Assembly (NCBI RefSeq): GCF_907165205.1
Contig: NC_058189.1
Coordinates: forward strand, 29,166,270-29,230,269
DNA length: 64,000 bases
Reading direction: 5' to 3'
Origin: Coccinella septempunctata
Lineage: Eukaryota; Arthropoda; Insecta; Coleoptera; Coccinellidae
Below are positions 1-10,200 of this stretch, one piece after another. Position 1 is the first letter of the stretch. The number at the start of each line of letters is the position of its first letter. The notes beneath the pieces are model-generated. The model had not been told where the DNA came from. It worked only from the letters and a program-made list of their open reading frames with translations, and did no database searches. A program made the position numbers and the translations under genes.

Positions 1-2840
1 CTACATTAAGAAAAATCCCAAAACGGGAACGAATTATTCTCCTTGGAGACTTCAACGCCAGAGTGGGCAGATGTCAAGACTCAGAACTATGGCCGGGAAT
101 AATAGGGAAACACGGCACAGACAGCATTAATTCGAATGGAGAACGTCTGCTGGCTCTTTGTGCAGAACACAATCTGTGCATAACGAACACCTATTTTATT
201 ACGAGACCCAATTCAAGGGGGACCTGGCGCCACCCGCGCTCAGGGCATTGGCATACCCTCGACTATATGATCGTGAGAAGGAAAGATCTGAAAGAGGTGT
301 TGGTCACTAAACCCAGAGCAGATCTGGAGTGCTGGACTGATCATAGGCTGGTAATCTCGAGAATGAAAATCTCAATGCGCCCAAAATACCAACGCAAGCC
401 GAAGTATCTAAGAGAGCGCCTTCAAATATCCAAACTACAAAACCCTTCTACAAAGGACAGATTCACAGCTGCCGTCAAAGATAGCCTAACACCACCGGAT
501 TATAACGACGACATTGAGACTCATTGGCTCCGTTTCAAGTCATCCCTTACAAATACAGCGAAAGAAATACTGGGCACAGAACGCTCCCGAAAATCCCCAG
601 ACTGGTTTGCCGACAGCGAAACTCATATCGCACCCCTTTTGGACGCAAAACACAAAGCGATGAAAACCGCAATTAACAAGCCTGGCGATGTTGCAGCCCA
701 AATAAGTTTCATAAACATAAAACGCGAGGTCCGTCAAGAAATAAGAAAAATCAAGGACAGCTGGTGGAAAGAAAAAGCTAGGGAAATACAAGCTTACGCC
801 GATAACCATGACTACAGGCGTTTTTTCGAAGCTATCAAAACTGTTTACGGTCCAAGCAGAAAAGCTAGCTTTCCTATAAGAGATGCTCATGGAGCTATTC
901 TAACTGATGATAGAAAAATTCTCGAAAGATGGAAGGAGCACTACTCACAGGTCTTGAATCAAAATAACGACTCGGATTTATCCATTTTAGACCTGCTCCC
1001 CGCGTATAGTCCGATGACATCGCTTGATGACGAAATCTCAATGTCGGAAATCATAAGTGCGATTAAAAATATGAAAAATGATAAGTCACCTGGTCTAGAC
1101 GGCATTCCGGCGGAGATATTCAAAGCCTTGGATGAGCCCATTGTCAATAGTCTCCTAATACTATTCCGCAAAATTTGGGAACAGGGAGATGTGCCACAAG
1201 ACTTCAGAGACGCTTTAGTTATCAACCTCTATAAGAACAAAGGCGATACGTCGAATTGCAACAATTACAGAGGCATATCGTTGCTTAGCGTGGCCGGTAA
1301 AATTCTCTCGAAGATTATGGCTAATCGTCTGGTTCCACTCTTAGAGAGGCTTTTACCTGAATCCCAGTGCGGCTTTCGACCAAATCGAGGTACGGTGGAC
1401 CTAATTTTTACACTGCGACAGCTACAAGAAAAGGCCCGTGAACAACAATCAAGGATTTATACAGCCTTCATCGATTTAAGCAAGGCATTCGACTCGGTAA
1501 ATCGAAAAGCGCTATGGAAAATCATGGCACGTCTAGGAGTACCCGAAAAATTCCTAGCAGTGTGTAAAAGCCTTCATACCAACAACACCGCTAGAATACA
1601 GCATAATGGCTCTACAACCGACCATTTCTCAACCAACTCTGGAATAAAACAAGGCTGCGTATTAGCGCCTTTACTGTTCAATATTTTCGCCATAGCTGTA
1701 TCGATAATTGCTGACATGAGCATGCCCGTAAGAGGTGTTGGGATAAGATTCAGATTTGATGGAGGCCTGTTTAACCTGAAGCGCCTCAGAGCAAAAACCC
1801 GTACCAAGTTTATCACGGAACTTCAATATGCAGACGACTGTTCACTCATCGCTAGCAGCTCAGAGGATCTACAGATAATGATGGACACCTATAAACATAT
1901 ATACGAAGCTTTAGGCCTTAGACTCAATATTGACAAGACCAAAATCCTGGTGAGTCCGCCAGAAAGCCTTCAAACAGATATCAGCCTGGACAATGAAACT
2001 CTAGAACAGGTCGAGCAGTTCAAATACTTGGGAAGCTTCATAAATACTAGGGCTAACCTTGACACGGAAATACACAACCGTATCAATTCGGCATCACGGG
2101 CATTCTGGAAGCTGAAGGACAGAGTATTTCAAAATCACGACCTCAATCTGAAGACCAAGACAGCTGTTTACAGAGCAGTGGTCCTCCCAACGCTTCTTTA
2201 CGGAAGCGAAAGCTGGACTCCCTACAGGCGACATATTAAACAGCTTGAACAGACGCAGCAACGTCATCTAAGACAGATAATGCACATCAGATGGTTCCAC
2301 AAAGTTTCGAATGCAGAAGTCTTGCAGCGCGCGAGTTGTACAACAGTTGAGACTCAAGTAACGAGGGCCCGACTCAGATGGAGCGGCCACATTCTGAGGA
2401 TGCAAGACACAAGACTCCCCAAGATAGCTCTATACGGCGAACTCACTGAGGGAGCCCGGAAACCAGGAGGCCAGTATAAGCGGTTTAAGGATACACTACA
2501 TCAATCCCTAAAATCAGTTAATGCCAATCATAACTGGGAACAACTAGCGTTAGACAGGTCACAGTGGAGGTCTTTGGTACACAGTTATAATGGAGAATCG
2601 AGAAGGATACAGCGGCGGCCAGATCTGGTTGGTGACTATCCATGCCCTGAGTGTGGAAGGATCTGCAGGTCACGGTTGGGTCTCTTTAGTCACAGGAGGG
2701 CACACAGTCGCAACTAGCACTAAGAAATTACTTATAATAATAATAATATAATAAGTCTGTTCGAATTTTTTTTTTCTTCTTCTTTTTGTAGATTTATTCC
2801 CGGTAACGGGATACAGCAATGATGAATGAATGAATGAATA
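1..2840 (+). mobile_element. RTE-like non-LTR retrotransposon, 3' part cut by window start
   Basis: The element runs in from before base 1. It comprises the end of an endonuclease domain, a reverse transcriptase, a C-terminal zinc finger, a 120-bp 3' UTR and a tail of ATGA repeats at about 2821-2838. A second copy of the same family lies on the minus strand at 57757-63676; its 3' UTR, including the 'cccggtaacggg'-type hairpin before the ATGA tail, matches this one. A short microsatellite tail instead of poly(A) and a single EN-RT reading frame are what I would expect of the RTE group; exact clade assignment needs a phylogeny. The tail runs directly into (TA)n and then the next element. Confidence 0.85.
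3..2717 (+). CDS. endonuclease-reverse transcriptase of RTE-like LINE (5' incomplete)
   Basis: The frame is open from base 3, and the GTG at 63 is not a real start. The first codons read LLGDFNARVG, a hallmark endonuclease (EEP fold) motif, so the true N-terminus lies before the window. Counting from 63, the endonuclease end with a TDHRLV motif is at about residues 1-105, a basic linker follows, RT starts near residue 330 (NYRGISLLS, then FIDLSKAFDSV near 470), and the catalytic YADD is near 589. RLRWSGHILRM follows, then a C2H2 finger (CPECGRIC...H..H) at about 860-880. There is no stop or frameshift over 905 codons, so this is a recent copy. The protein would nick the target and copy its own RNA at the break (target-primed reverse transcription). 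Confidence 0.88.
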   Translation, partial: TLRKIPKRERIILLGDFNARVGRCQDSELWPGIIGKHGTDSINSNGERLLALCAEHNLCITNTYFITRPNSRGTWRHPRSGHWHTLDYMIVRRKDLKEVLVTKPRADLECWTDHRLVISRMKISMRPKYQRKPKYLRERLQISKLQNPSTKDRFTAAVKDSLTPPDYNDDIETHWLRFKSSLTNTAKEILGTERSRKSPDWFADSETHIAPLLDAKHKAMKTAINKPGDVAAQISFINIKREVRQEIRKIKDSWWKEKAREIQAYADNHDYRRFFEAIKTVYGPSRKASFPIRDAHGAILTDDRKILERWKEHYSQVLNQNNDSDLSILDLLPAYSPMTSLDDEISMSEIISAIKNMKNDKSPGLDGIPAEIFKALDEPIVNSLLILFRKIWEQGDVPQDFRDALVINLYKNKGDTSNCNNYRGISLLSVAGKILSKIMANRLVPLLERLLPESQCGFRPNRGTVDLIFTLRQLQEKAREQQSRIYTAFIDLSKAFDSVNRKALWKIMARLGVPEKFLAVCKSLHTNNTARIQHNGSTTDHFSTNSGIKQGCVLAPLLFNIFAIAVSIIADMSMPVRGVGIRFRFDGGLFNLKRLRAKTRTKFITELQYADDCSLIASSSEDLQIMMDTYKHIYEALGLRLNIDKTKILVSPPESLQTDISLDNETLEQVEQFKYLGSFINTRANLDTEIHNRINSASRAFWKLKDRVFQNHDLNLKTKTAVYRAVVLPTLLYGSESWTPYRRHIKQLEQTQQRHLRQIMHIRWFHKVSNAEVLQRASCTTVETQVTRARLRWSGHILRMQDTRLPKIALYGELTEGARKPGGQYKRFKDTLHQSLKSVNANHNWEQLALDRSQWRSLVHSYNGESRRIQRRPDLVGDYPCPECGRICRSRLGLFSHRRAHSRN

Positions 2841-4078
2841 TATATATATATTTTTTTATTTATTTTTTTTTTCTTAATCACCTTTGCAGGGTGAGGCATA
2901 GAGCTTGCCGGTTCCTCACAGAACAAGGCAACACTCAATTGCTAGTGAGGAAACTTCTCACAATTCTCGTGGTCCACAAGATCACTTCCTTTTGCGCCTT
3001 CTCTATTAGATCTTCGTGCAGTCCAAGTTTGGCTGTGTTCCCAGCCAGGTGCATCTCAACCAGCCCATTCGTGGTAATGACTAGAGGAAGTATGATTATG
3101 TGGGTAAGTCTGTAGAGTTCTTTTAATTCAAATGCCAGATCGTGATATTTAAATATCTTTTCAGCGTATGCTTTTTCAACGTTGTCGTCGGCCGGTACGG
3201 TGATGTCAATTATAGTAACTCGGTTTTCCATCTTTTCAAGGACGACAATATCCGGCCGGTTGTGCGCTATTGGCCTGTCCGTTATCAGTGGATGGTCCCA
3301 ATACACCCTCACAGCATCATTCTCCTGAACTTGTTTAGGTAAGTATTCGTGTATTCTTCTTTCTGTTTTTAATAATCCATATTTCAGGGCGATGGCTTGA
3401 TGGATTACTTTTGCCATGGCATTGTGTCGATCAGTGTATTCCCTGGGAGCGAGCACTGGGCAAGATGATGTGACATGCTGAATTGTTTCTGGTGCCTGAG
3501 AGCATTTACGGCATCTGTCGCTGGGAATATTTCTTCCCGTTATGTTTTTCTGGTACGCTCTCGTAGGAACCACCTGATCCTGGATCGCTGCCAGTCTACC
3601 CTCCGTTTCTGGAAAGAGGTATCCAGCTTTGAGGTATGAGAGGGATCTTTCTGCATCTATATTTCTATTTTTTAGGACCGTTGGATATCTTCCGTGGAGT
3701 GCCTTGCCATGCCATTCTTCGCATAGTTCCTCGATGGTTGAAGGTTCAGCCAGATGATGTTCAGAAGCCAGGTTCAGCGCCGTAATACCTTGATCTTCCC
3801 TGGAGAGAGCTTTATAGAAAGGTAAGTGTTTTGATTTAAAATATTCTCTCATATCCTTGACTGTATTGTGGTGTATGGTTTCGATGTTTTGCATACCTCT
3901 GCCCCCTTTATTCCTCGGTATGTATAGTCTATTTACTGAGGCATGAGGATGGTGCATTACATGCCTGGTGAGGAGCCCTCGTACTTGAATGTCCAGTGCT
4001 TTGAGGTCTGTTTTTGTCCACTTCACAATTCCGAAAGAATATGACAGGGATGGTATCGCCCAGGTGCTAATTGCCGTG
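2841..4078 (-). mobile_element. R4-like LINE copy A, 5'-truncated
   Basis: This is the 3' third of an R4/Dong-like LINE read right to left. The 3' UTR (about 2879-2934) ends in an A-rich run and (TA)n that merges with the tail of the upstream RTE-like element. The 5' end is cut at about 4078, where coding sequence stops abruptly at another (TA)n tract. Simple TA repeat is therefore on both sides, as expected for an element that inserts in (TA)n. Protein similarity to copy B is clear but well below identity, so it is a different subfamily and not a recent tandem duplicate. Confidence 0.8.
2935..4077 (-). pseudogene. R4-like ORF fragment: RT C-terminus, zinc knuckle and restriction-like endonuclease
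   Basis: The frame is open from the truncation point at about 4077, with no start of its own, to a TGA at 2935-2937. In order it carries the post-RT thumb (KWTKTDLKALD, then HPHASVNRLY), a CCHC-type knuckle (CRKCSQ...H...C), an RPDIVVLE...IIDITVPADDN block that fits the PD-(D/E)XK endonuclease of the R2/R4 group, and the family C-terminus QKEVILWTTRIVR. The frame is intact but lacks endonuclease-proximal RT motifs and the N-terminus, so it cannot be autonomous. It is dead by truncation rather than by decay. Confidence 0.82.
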
Positions 4079-4126
<48 letters not shown>

Positions 4127-4128
4127 TT
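4079..4128. repeat. (TA)n followed by T-run between R4-like copies A and B
   Basis: About 28 bp of alternating TA is followed by about 20 T. Read on the minus strand this is copy B's poly(A) joined to TA microsatellite, then the truncated 5' end of copy A. It is the signature of insertion into an existing (TA)n tract. Confidence 0.9.
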
Positions 4129-7100
4129 CCCACCATTCCGGGTTATTTTCTGGAAACAACCGGGTCTGTAGGACCAAGGTTGTTTCAGGAAGCTAGGTAG
4201 TGGTCATGAACATGCGAACAATTCGTGTGGTCCATAGTATGACCTCCTTCTGTGCTTGACTGATGAGTTGCTGGTCCAGTTCGAGATGTTTTACGTTTTC
4301 TACTAGGTGTGTCTCTACCAGTCCATTTGAGGAGATAATCAAAGGCAGAATTGAAATCGATCTCAGGTGGTAGATTTCCTTCATTTCGAAGGCCAGGTCA
4401 TGGTACTTCAGCAACTTCTCAGAGTAGGCTCTAGCAATGTTATCATCCGCCGGCACAGTTATGTCGATGATCGTTGCCTTGCGGTTGGTTTTGTCGATTA
4501 CTACGATATCAGGCCTGTTGTGTGGTATCATTCTGTCCGTTAGGATGCGTTCGTCCCAGTATATTTTGACACTGGAATTTTCCAGTAAAGGCTTTGGGAC
4601 GTATTCGTGGATCTTTTTGACGGTGGTTAAGAGTCCGGTTTTATTGGCAATTGCTTGATGGAATACTTTTGCCATCGCGTTATGCCGGTGAGTATATTCT
4701 CTAGGTGCCAGGATGGAGCAGGAGGATGTTACATGTTGTATCGTCTCGAGAGCTTGGGAGCATTTACGGCATTTGTCAGTTGGGATGTTCTTCTTTGCAA
4801 TGTGTTTTATATAAGCTCTTGTCGGCACAACCTGGTCTTGAATTGCAGCTAGTCGTCCCTCAGTTTCTGGGAAAAGATATCCAGACTTCAGGTAAGTGAG
4901 TGATAGTTCTTTGTTAACTCTATTTTCTTTCAGAGCCTCCGGGTATCTACCATGAAGTGCTTTGCTGTGCCACTCCGCTATCATCCCATCACGCGTTATT
5001 GTTTCTGGTGGGTGGTTTCTGCAGCCTAGGTTGAGGGCCGTGATGTTGAGATCCTCTTGACAAATTGTCTGGAGAAATGGTGAGTTTTTGGAATGAAAAT
5101 ATTCTCTTAGCTCCACCACCGTCTTATTATGGATCATTTCAATATTTTGAAGTCCCCTTCCACCTTGATGTCTAGGTAGGTATAGCCTATTGACCGATGC
5201 ATGAGGATGATGGATGCCATATTTGGAGAGCAGTACACGGATTTGGGTGTCTATAGCTTTGAGGTCGGTTTTAGACCACTTAATTATCCCAAAGGAGTAG
5301 GCAATGCTGGGTACCGCCCATGTGTTTATGGCCGTGAACATGGCTTTCGAGTTCAGTTTACTAGCGAGAACTTTCCTAACTCGGCCAAATAAGTTGCTTT
5401 TGAAAGTTTCTTTCTGCTCAGATGATCTTATTTCGAGTGCTTGTTGTATACCCAAGTATTTATAAGTTTCGTCAGGGCCTAGCTCTTTTATGGCCAGTTC
5501 GTCGCGAACAAACATTTCACCTCTTCTAGTCAACTTTCCTCTTTTCACGTGTATCACGGCACATTTGTCCAGACCCATTTCCATTTTGATGGTTTGCGTA
5601 AAAGACGTAACAATTCTCATTAGGCATCTCAACTGCTCCTCATTCGTAGCGTAGAGTTTCAGGTCGTCCACATAGAGTTGATGGGTTATTCTTGTGTTCG
5701 ACCTAGTATCTATGATATACCCGTATCTGTTATCGTTGAGCAGCCTGCTTAATGGATTCATTGCCAAACAAAACCATAGTGTACTCAGCTTATCACCCTG
5801 AAAAATTCCCGTTGATATTCTTATTTCGGGTGTTCTTTTGTTGTCAAAGATTAAACTGGTTCTCCAAGATGTCATTAAATGTTTCAGCAGTGCGATGATA
5901 TTTGCAGATACTCCATAGATTTCTAAGATTTTCAGAAGCCAGGAATGCGGAACCGTATCGAAAGCCTTCTTATAATCGATCCATGCGATCGAGATGTTTT
6001 TTTTGTCTCTTTCTTGCCTGCTTCGTAACCAGATGGTCGATGGTTAGCAGTTCTTTGCAGCCCTGGGCATTTTTTCTACACCCATTCTGTTCTCTGGCTA
6101 GTATTTTGTGCCTACTGACGTGCTTCCATAGATGTTTGGTTATAATTCCTGTGAGTATCTTATACACGGTTGGAAGACACGTAATTGGCCTGAATGCTTT
6201 TGGGTCCGGACTGACATTTCCTTTGGGTATCATATGTGTGACTCCCAAAGTAAGAAACTCTGGTATGATGGTAGGGTCTGAAAGGGCTTCTTGGAATAAA
6301 GTGGCCAGTTTTTGGTGTGTTGATGTAAAGTTTTTCCACCAATAATTGTGGAGTTTATCAGATCCAGGTGCTGTCCAGTTGCTAGTTTTCTTCAGGACCA
6401 ATGTTATGTCATCCCCTGTGATGTTCAAATTTTCCATGTCGTATTTCAGAGTTTCTCCTTCAGCGTTTCTTATCCAGAACGCTTCATCATCATGTGACTC
6501 ATCCCGTTCCCAGATCCTCCTCCATGTCTCATACATATCCTTTTCAGCTGGATAACTTCCTTCCGTGGTTTCTTTGGCTTCAAGTGTGCGGAAAAACTCT
6601 TTGGGATTTTTGTAATAGAGCTGATTGTTCTTAAATCTTTTGACTCTTTCGTTATATCGTTTCATTCGATTTCCTAAAACTTTGATCTTTTGTTTCAGTT
6701 TGTCACATACTAATTCCAGTTGACTGTTGAACTGCTGTTTCGGGCCATGCGTTCTTATGCGAGATTCAGACGCAATTTGCCTTATACCCTTCATTAGTTT
6801 TTTGGTATGAGTCTCTGTATTGAGGTAAGTATTCAAGATGCCAATCCTTTTTCTAACGAATTTTATTTTTCTTTCCAGCCTCACTTGCCACGGTGGTGTT
6901 GTTCCAGTACCATGCATGGGACGTACTTCGCCTATTCTTACTCTAAGTTCTTCACATACTGTGACGGCTCCAGCGTAAACACAATCGACCATTTCCCTCA
7001 GTGTGTTAGCTGCCTCAACGTATCTCTCCATCATAGTATTCACCCTCTCAACGCAATTCACCATTTCAATAGAGTGCTTCAGTCTTGGAATTTTAGGTCT

Positions 7101-7787
7101 ATTATATGGAGAGAGTCCTGAGTATTTCAGAAGGTTTCCGTAGTATACCCGCTCTAATCTTGATGGTTGGATGCTGAGTCGGATGTGAACTCTGCCTTCT
7201 GTCGCTGTTTCATTCTCCTGGTGGTCTGTATGGATCGTATCACTTCTTGGGATAAAGCTCCGTTTGATTTCATCAAGTTCGACCGATGAAAACTTCTCTC
7301 TGTCCATGAGATACCTCACTCTATTGGCTAGTAGGTTCGCATAAGATTGCCTTTGTGGATTGATGTCATTCCATATGTCAGTCAGTAGTTCTCGATATGT
7401 TCTTGCATGTCTCTAGCAATGAAGTGAACGCGCATGATCAGAATGTTATCTTCCTCAGTCCAGCGCGTTCTCACACCTCGTCTATTTGGAGTTTCCATGG
7501 GACGAGATCTTCTCTCGTCCAGAATGGGGTCTCCAACAGCAGTCCTTGAAACGAGTTCCTGGCTTACGGTGCCATCTCGGGGGGCTGCGCCGTTCGCACC
7601 ACAGCTGACCCCATCGGGCTCTTCCTCCAGACGGCTCCGAAGAGGACCAGCCCGCTGTCCCCTACCGCCCTGGTTTCTGCTTCTAGTTACAGGAGCGTTA
7701 AATTCTTCAGATCTCAGGCAGCTAACCTGAAGATCCGGGAGACTCGGGTATGCGGGATCGTCAGCTCCCGAAGGCACAATGCCCCCC

Positions 7788-7791
<4 letters not shown>
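4129..7791 (-). mobile_element. R4-like LINE copy B, near full length
   Basis: A 3.66-kb element on the minus strand. Its 5' end (reading GCAGGGGGGC...) abuts (TA)n at 7792, and its 3' UTR of about 60 bp ends in poly(A) and (TA)n at 4079-4128. It encodes one long protein interrupted by two frameshifts. TA microsatellite on both sides, with neighbouring copies A and C also flanked by TA, indicates target preference for (TA)n. The R4 clade member Dong is known to insert in (TAA)n, so microsatellite targeting is a family trait. At 3.7 kb it is slightly shorter than Dong. Confidence 0.85.
4193..7790 (-). pseudogene. R4-like polyprotein (Myb-like N-term, RT, restriction-like endonuclease) with two frameshifts
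   Basis: Three open segments in two frames make one protein of about 1,150 residues. 7382-7790 holds the N-terminus with a Myb/SANT-like WTEEDN motif. 5970-7319 (the frame is open further upstream) holds the linker and RT fingers (FRPITCLP). 4193-5875 holds FQGDKLS, the catalytic YVDD (YVDDLKLYA), HPHASVNRLY, the CCHC knuckle CRKCSQ...H...C, RPDIVVID...IIDITVPADDN (PD-(D/E)XK-like) and the C-terminus. One frameshift is near 7382-7400. The other is in an A run near 5998-6005, just before IDYKKAFDTV. Otherwise the frame is clean, so inactivation is recent, or the homopolymer change is an assembly error. Confidence 0.84.
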
Positions 7792-7825
<34 letters not shown>

Positions 7826-7827
7826 TT

Positions 7828-7860
<33 letters not shown>
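7792..7860. repeat. (TA)n plus T-run between R4-like copies B and C
   Basis: About 30 bp of TA is followed by nearly 40 bp of almost pure T. On the minus strand this is the poly(A) and target microsatellite at the 3' end of copy C, directly joined to the 5' end of copy B. Confidence 0.9.
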
Positions 7861-8748
7861 CCACCATTTTGGGTAGGCGCATGATTATGCCGGATCACGA
7901 AGACCAAAGCATTTCTCAGCTGCTGGTTAGAAATCTTCTGACTATTCTTGTAGTCCACAGAATGACTTCCTTCTGGGCTACATCGATAAGACTTTCGTCA
8001 AGTCCAAGCCGCTTGGTGTGTTGGATCAGATGCATCTCAACAAGACCATTGGTCGTGATGACCAATGGAAGGATCAGAGTGGAGGTAAGTTGGTGAATTT
8101 GTTTCAGTTCAAACGCCAAGTCATGATATTTCACTATTTTTTCAATATAGGCTTTCTCAGCGTTGTCATCCGCTGGAACCGTGATGTCAATTATTATCGC
8201 TGTTTTTTCTTTTTTGTCAAAGATAACTATGTCTGGTCGGTTGTGTGAAATTGGCCTATCAGTAATCAGTGGATGATCCACGTATAGCTTCAGGTTTGCA
8301 TTCTCTAGTAGTGTTTGTGGTGAGTATTCATAAACTTTTTTATGTTGTTTCAATAACCCATGTTTTATAGCAAGTGCCTGGTGGTAAACTTTTGCCATGG
8401 CATTGTGGCGATCCGTGTATTCTCTGGGAGCGAGGGTCGAACAGGATGAAGTAATGTGTTGGATTGTTTCCACGGATTGTGAGCATCTGCGACATAGATC
8501 TGTTGGTAAGTTCTTTCGTGCTATGTTTTTCAGGTAGGCTCTCGTAGGTATCACCTGGTCCTGGATGGCTGCCAGTCTTCCTTCCGTCTCCGGGAAAAGA
8601 TAACCTGCTTTCAGGTATGAGATAGACTTTTCCTTGTTAATTTTATTCCATTTCAGAGCAGTGGGATATCTTCCATGAAGGGCTTTACCGTGCCATTCTC
8701 GTGCAGCTTCCTCGATGTTTGGGCTTTCTATAGGGGGCGTTGTTGATA
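7861..8748 (-). mobile_element. R4-like LINE copy C, 5'-truncated
   Basis: The 3' UTR begins with the 'ccaccatttt' block shared with copy B and ends in poly(A). The coding part (stop at 7916) is open to about 8740 and covers EWHGKALHGRYP, LFPETEGRLAAIQDQV, the CCHC knuckle (CRRCSQ...H...C), RPDIVIFDKK...IIDITVPADDN and the terminal QKEVILWTTRIVR. It is cut at the 5' side where TA repeat and the mariner element begin. It is closer in sequence to copy A than to B. It is truncated and inactive. Confidence 0.82.
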
Positions 8749-8754
8749 TATATA

Positions 8755-10076
8755 CAGGGTGGTCCACGGGAACCTGACGGTTTTTAAATGAGTAGTACAC
8801 ATTTGTTTTTCAGCATATAACATTTATTTTTTCATGTACTTACAGCCAGTACTATGCCATTTAAGAAATCAAACCTTAAAAATAACATCTGTCAAGTGGT
8901 GACCATCTTGCTCGAAACATGTTGCAAGTCTGTTCAAAAACCCTTGGTGAACGCGCTCCAATAAGGATGTGTCAATCGCGTGGACTTGTGCTCGAATCGC
9001 TTCCTTCAGCTCGCCTAACGTTCTCGGTTTGTTTTCGTAGACACGAGATTTGAGGAAACCCCACAGAAAAAAGTCGCAGGTTGTCAGGTCAGGTGACCGC
9101 GGAGGCCAAGGCATGTCCCCAAACCGTGAGATCAAGTGCTCTGGGAACATTTGGCGCAACACATCCATCGATACTCTAGCTGTGTGAGGGGTTGCCCCAT
9201 CTTGCTGGAACCAGATGCTTTCAGCAGGAAGTCGTAGATTGCGTAACTCAGGTCTCAGGAAGGTGTTTATCATCTCAACATAACGGGCTGCAGTCACAGT
9301 CACTGTGTTGCCGTTTTCCTCAAAAAAATATGGACCAATCACACATTTGGACGATACTGCACACCAGACCGTCACTTTCGGACTGTGTAAGGGCCGTTCA
9401 TGAAGTTGCTGAGGGTTTTCACTGGCATAATAACGACAATTTTGCCTATTGACGAAACCGTTCAAATGGAAATGAGCTTCATCACTCATAAACAGTACAG
9501 CATCTTCGTTCACTTCAAGCATTGAGAGCATAGACAAACAGAAATCATTGCGTTGTGGAAAGTCAGTTGGTTTCAGCTGCTGGACAATTGCCAATTTGTA
9601 TGGGTGGAATCTGAGGTCATGTTTGACAATACGGCGAACTGTGGAACGACTTAGTCTTAATGCTTGCGCTTGTTTTCGCACTGAGCGGCATGGACTTGTT
9701 CGCAACGCGTGCCTCACCCTCTCCACACTTTCGGGGGTCCGTGCCGTGCGAGTAGGTCCTGGTGGCTTCTTTTTCATCACATTTCCAGTTGTTCGAAGAT
9801 CGTTGACCCACTTCAGAATCGTGTTACGACTTGGGACAGCTCCATGACGGCCAATATTAAATTCATGCCGAAACAGTCTCTGCGTAGCCACCACTGATTC
9901 ACCATTTTTGATAAAAGCTTCAAACGCGAACATGCGATGCCTCACACCCCACGCAGTCATGATGTACACTAAATGGCACATTCCAACGGTTCAAATGAGA
10001 CTCTTCTGATGGCCCCACTCCACCTACCTGCCGAGTACTACCCAATTGAAAAACGTCAGGTTCCCGTGGACCACCT

Positions 10077-10078
<2 letters not shown>
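8755..10078 (-). mobile_element. DD41D Tc1/mariner-superfamily transposon, complete
   Basis: A 1,324-bp element with terminal inverted repeats of about 25-30 bp: the left end reads CAGGGTGGTCCACGGG and the right end is its complement with one mismatch. It is flanked by TA on both sides (8753-8754 and 10079-10080), the superfamily's target duplication, and lies in the (TA)n tract at the 5' end of R4-like copy C. It carries a single uninterrupted transposase gene on the minus strand. Near-perfect ends and an open frame point to a recent insertion that could still be mobile. Confidence 0.9.
8869..9981 (-). CDS. mariner-like transposase, DD41D
   Basis: A 370-residue open frame; an alternative start is Met8 (MTAWG). 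The N-terminal half has helix-turn-helix segments (GAVPSRNTILKWV at about 47-59; LRLSRSTVRRIV at about 108-119). The catalytic triad fits D167 (FMSDEAHFH), D261 (QQDGATPH) and D303 (TTCDFFLWG), with 93 and 41 residues between them, hence DD41D, the spacing known from rosa-type elements. It would bind the inverted repeats and cut and paste the element into TA sites. All three acidic residues are present and there are no internal stops. Whether it is expressed inside the dynein intron is unknown. Confidence 0.9.
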   Translation of the reverse strand: MCHLVYIMTAWGVRHRMFAFEAFIKNGESVVATQRLFRHEFNIGRHGAVPSRNTILKWVNDLRTTGNVMKKKPPGPTRTARTPESVERVRHALRTSPCRSVRKQAQALRLSRSTVRRIVKHDLRFHPYKLAIVQQLKPTDFPQRNDFCLSMLSMLEVNEDAVLFMSDEAHFHLNGFVNRQNCRYYASENPQQLHERPLHSPKVTVWCAVSSKCVIGPYFFEENGNTVTVTAARYVEMINTFLRPELRNLRLPAESIWFQQDGATPHTARVSMDVLRQMFPEHLISRFGDMPWPPRSPDLTTCDFFLWGFLKSRVYENKPRTLGELKEAIRAQVHAIDTSLLERVHQGFLNRLATCFEQDGHHLTDVIFKV

Positions 10079-10126
<48 letters not shown>

Positions 10127-10142
10127 TATATATATATAGGAG

Positions 10143-10198
<56 letters not shown>
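10079..10198. repeat. (TA)n microsatellite, two tracts
   Basis: Alternating TA from 10079 to about 10123 and again from about 10144 to 10196, separated by a short 'gaatatatatatataggagtt' break. It is the right-hand remainder of the TA tract into which the mariner inserted. Confidence 0.95.

Positions 10199-10200
<2 letters not shown>

Noticed and set aside
7434..7730. 98-codon plus-strand frame, Pro/Ser-rich
   Set aside because: Antisense shadow of the R4-like N-terminal coding region.
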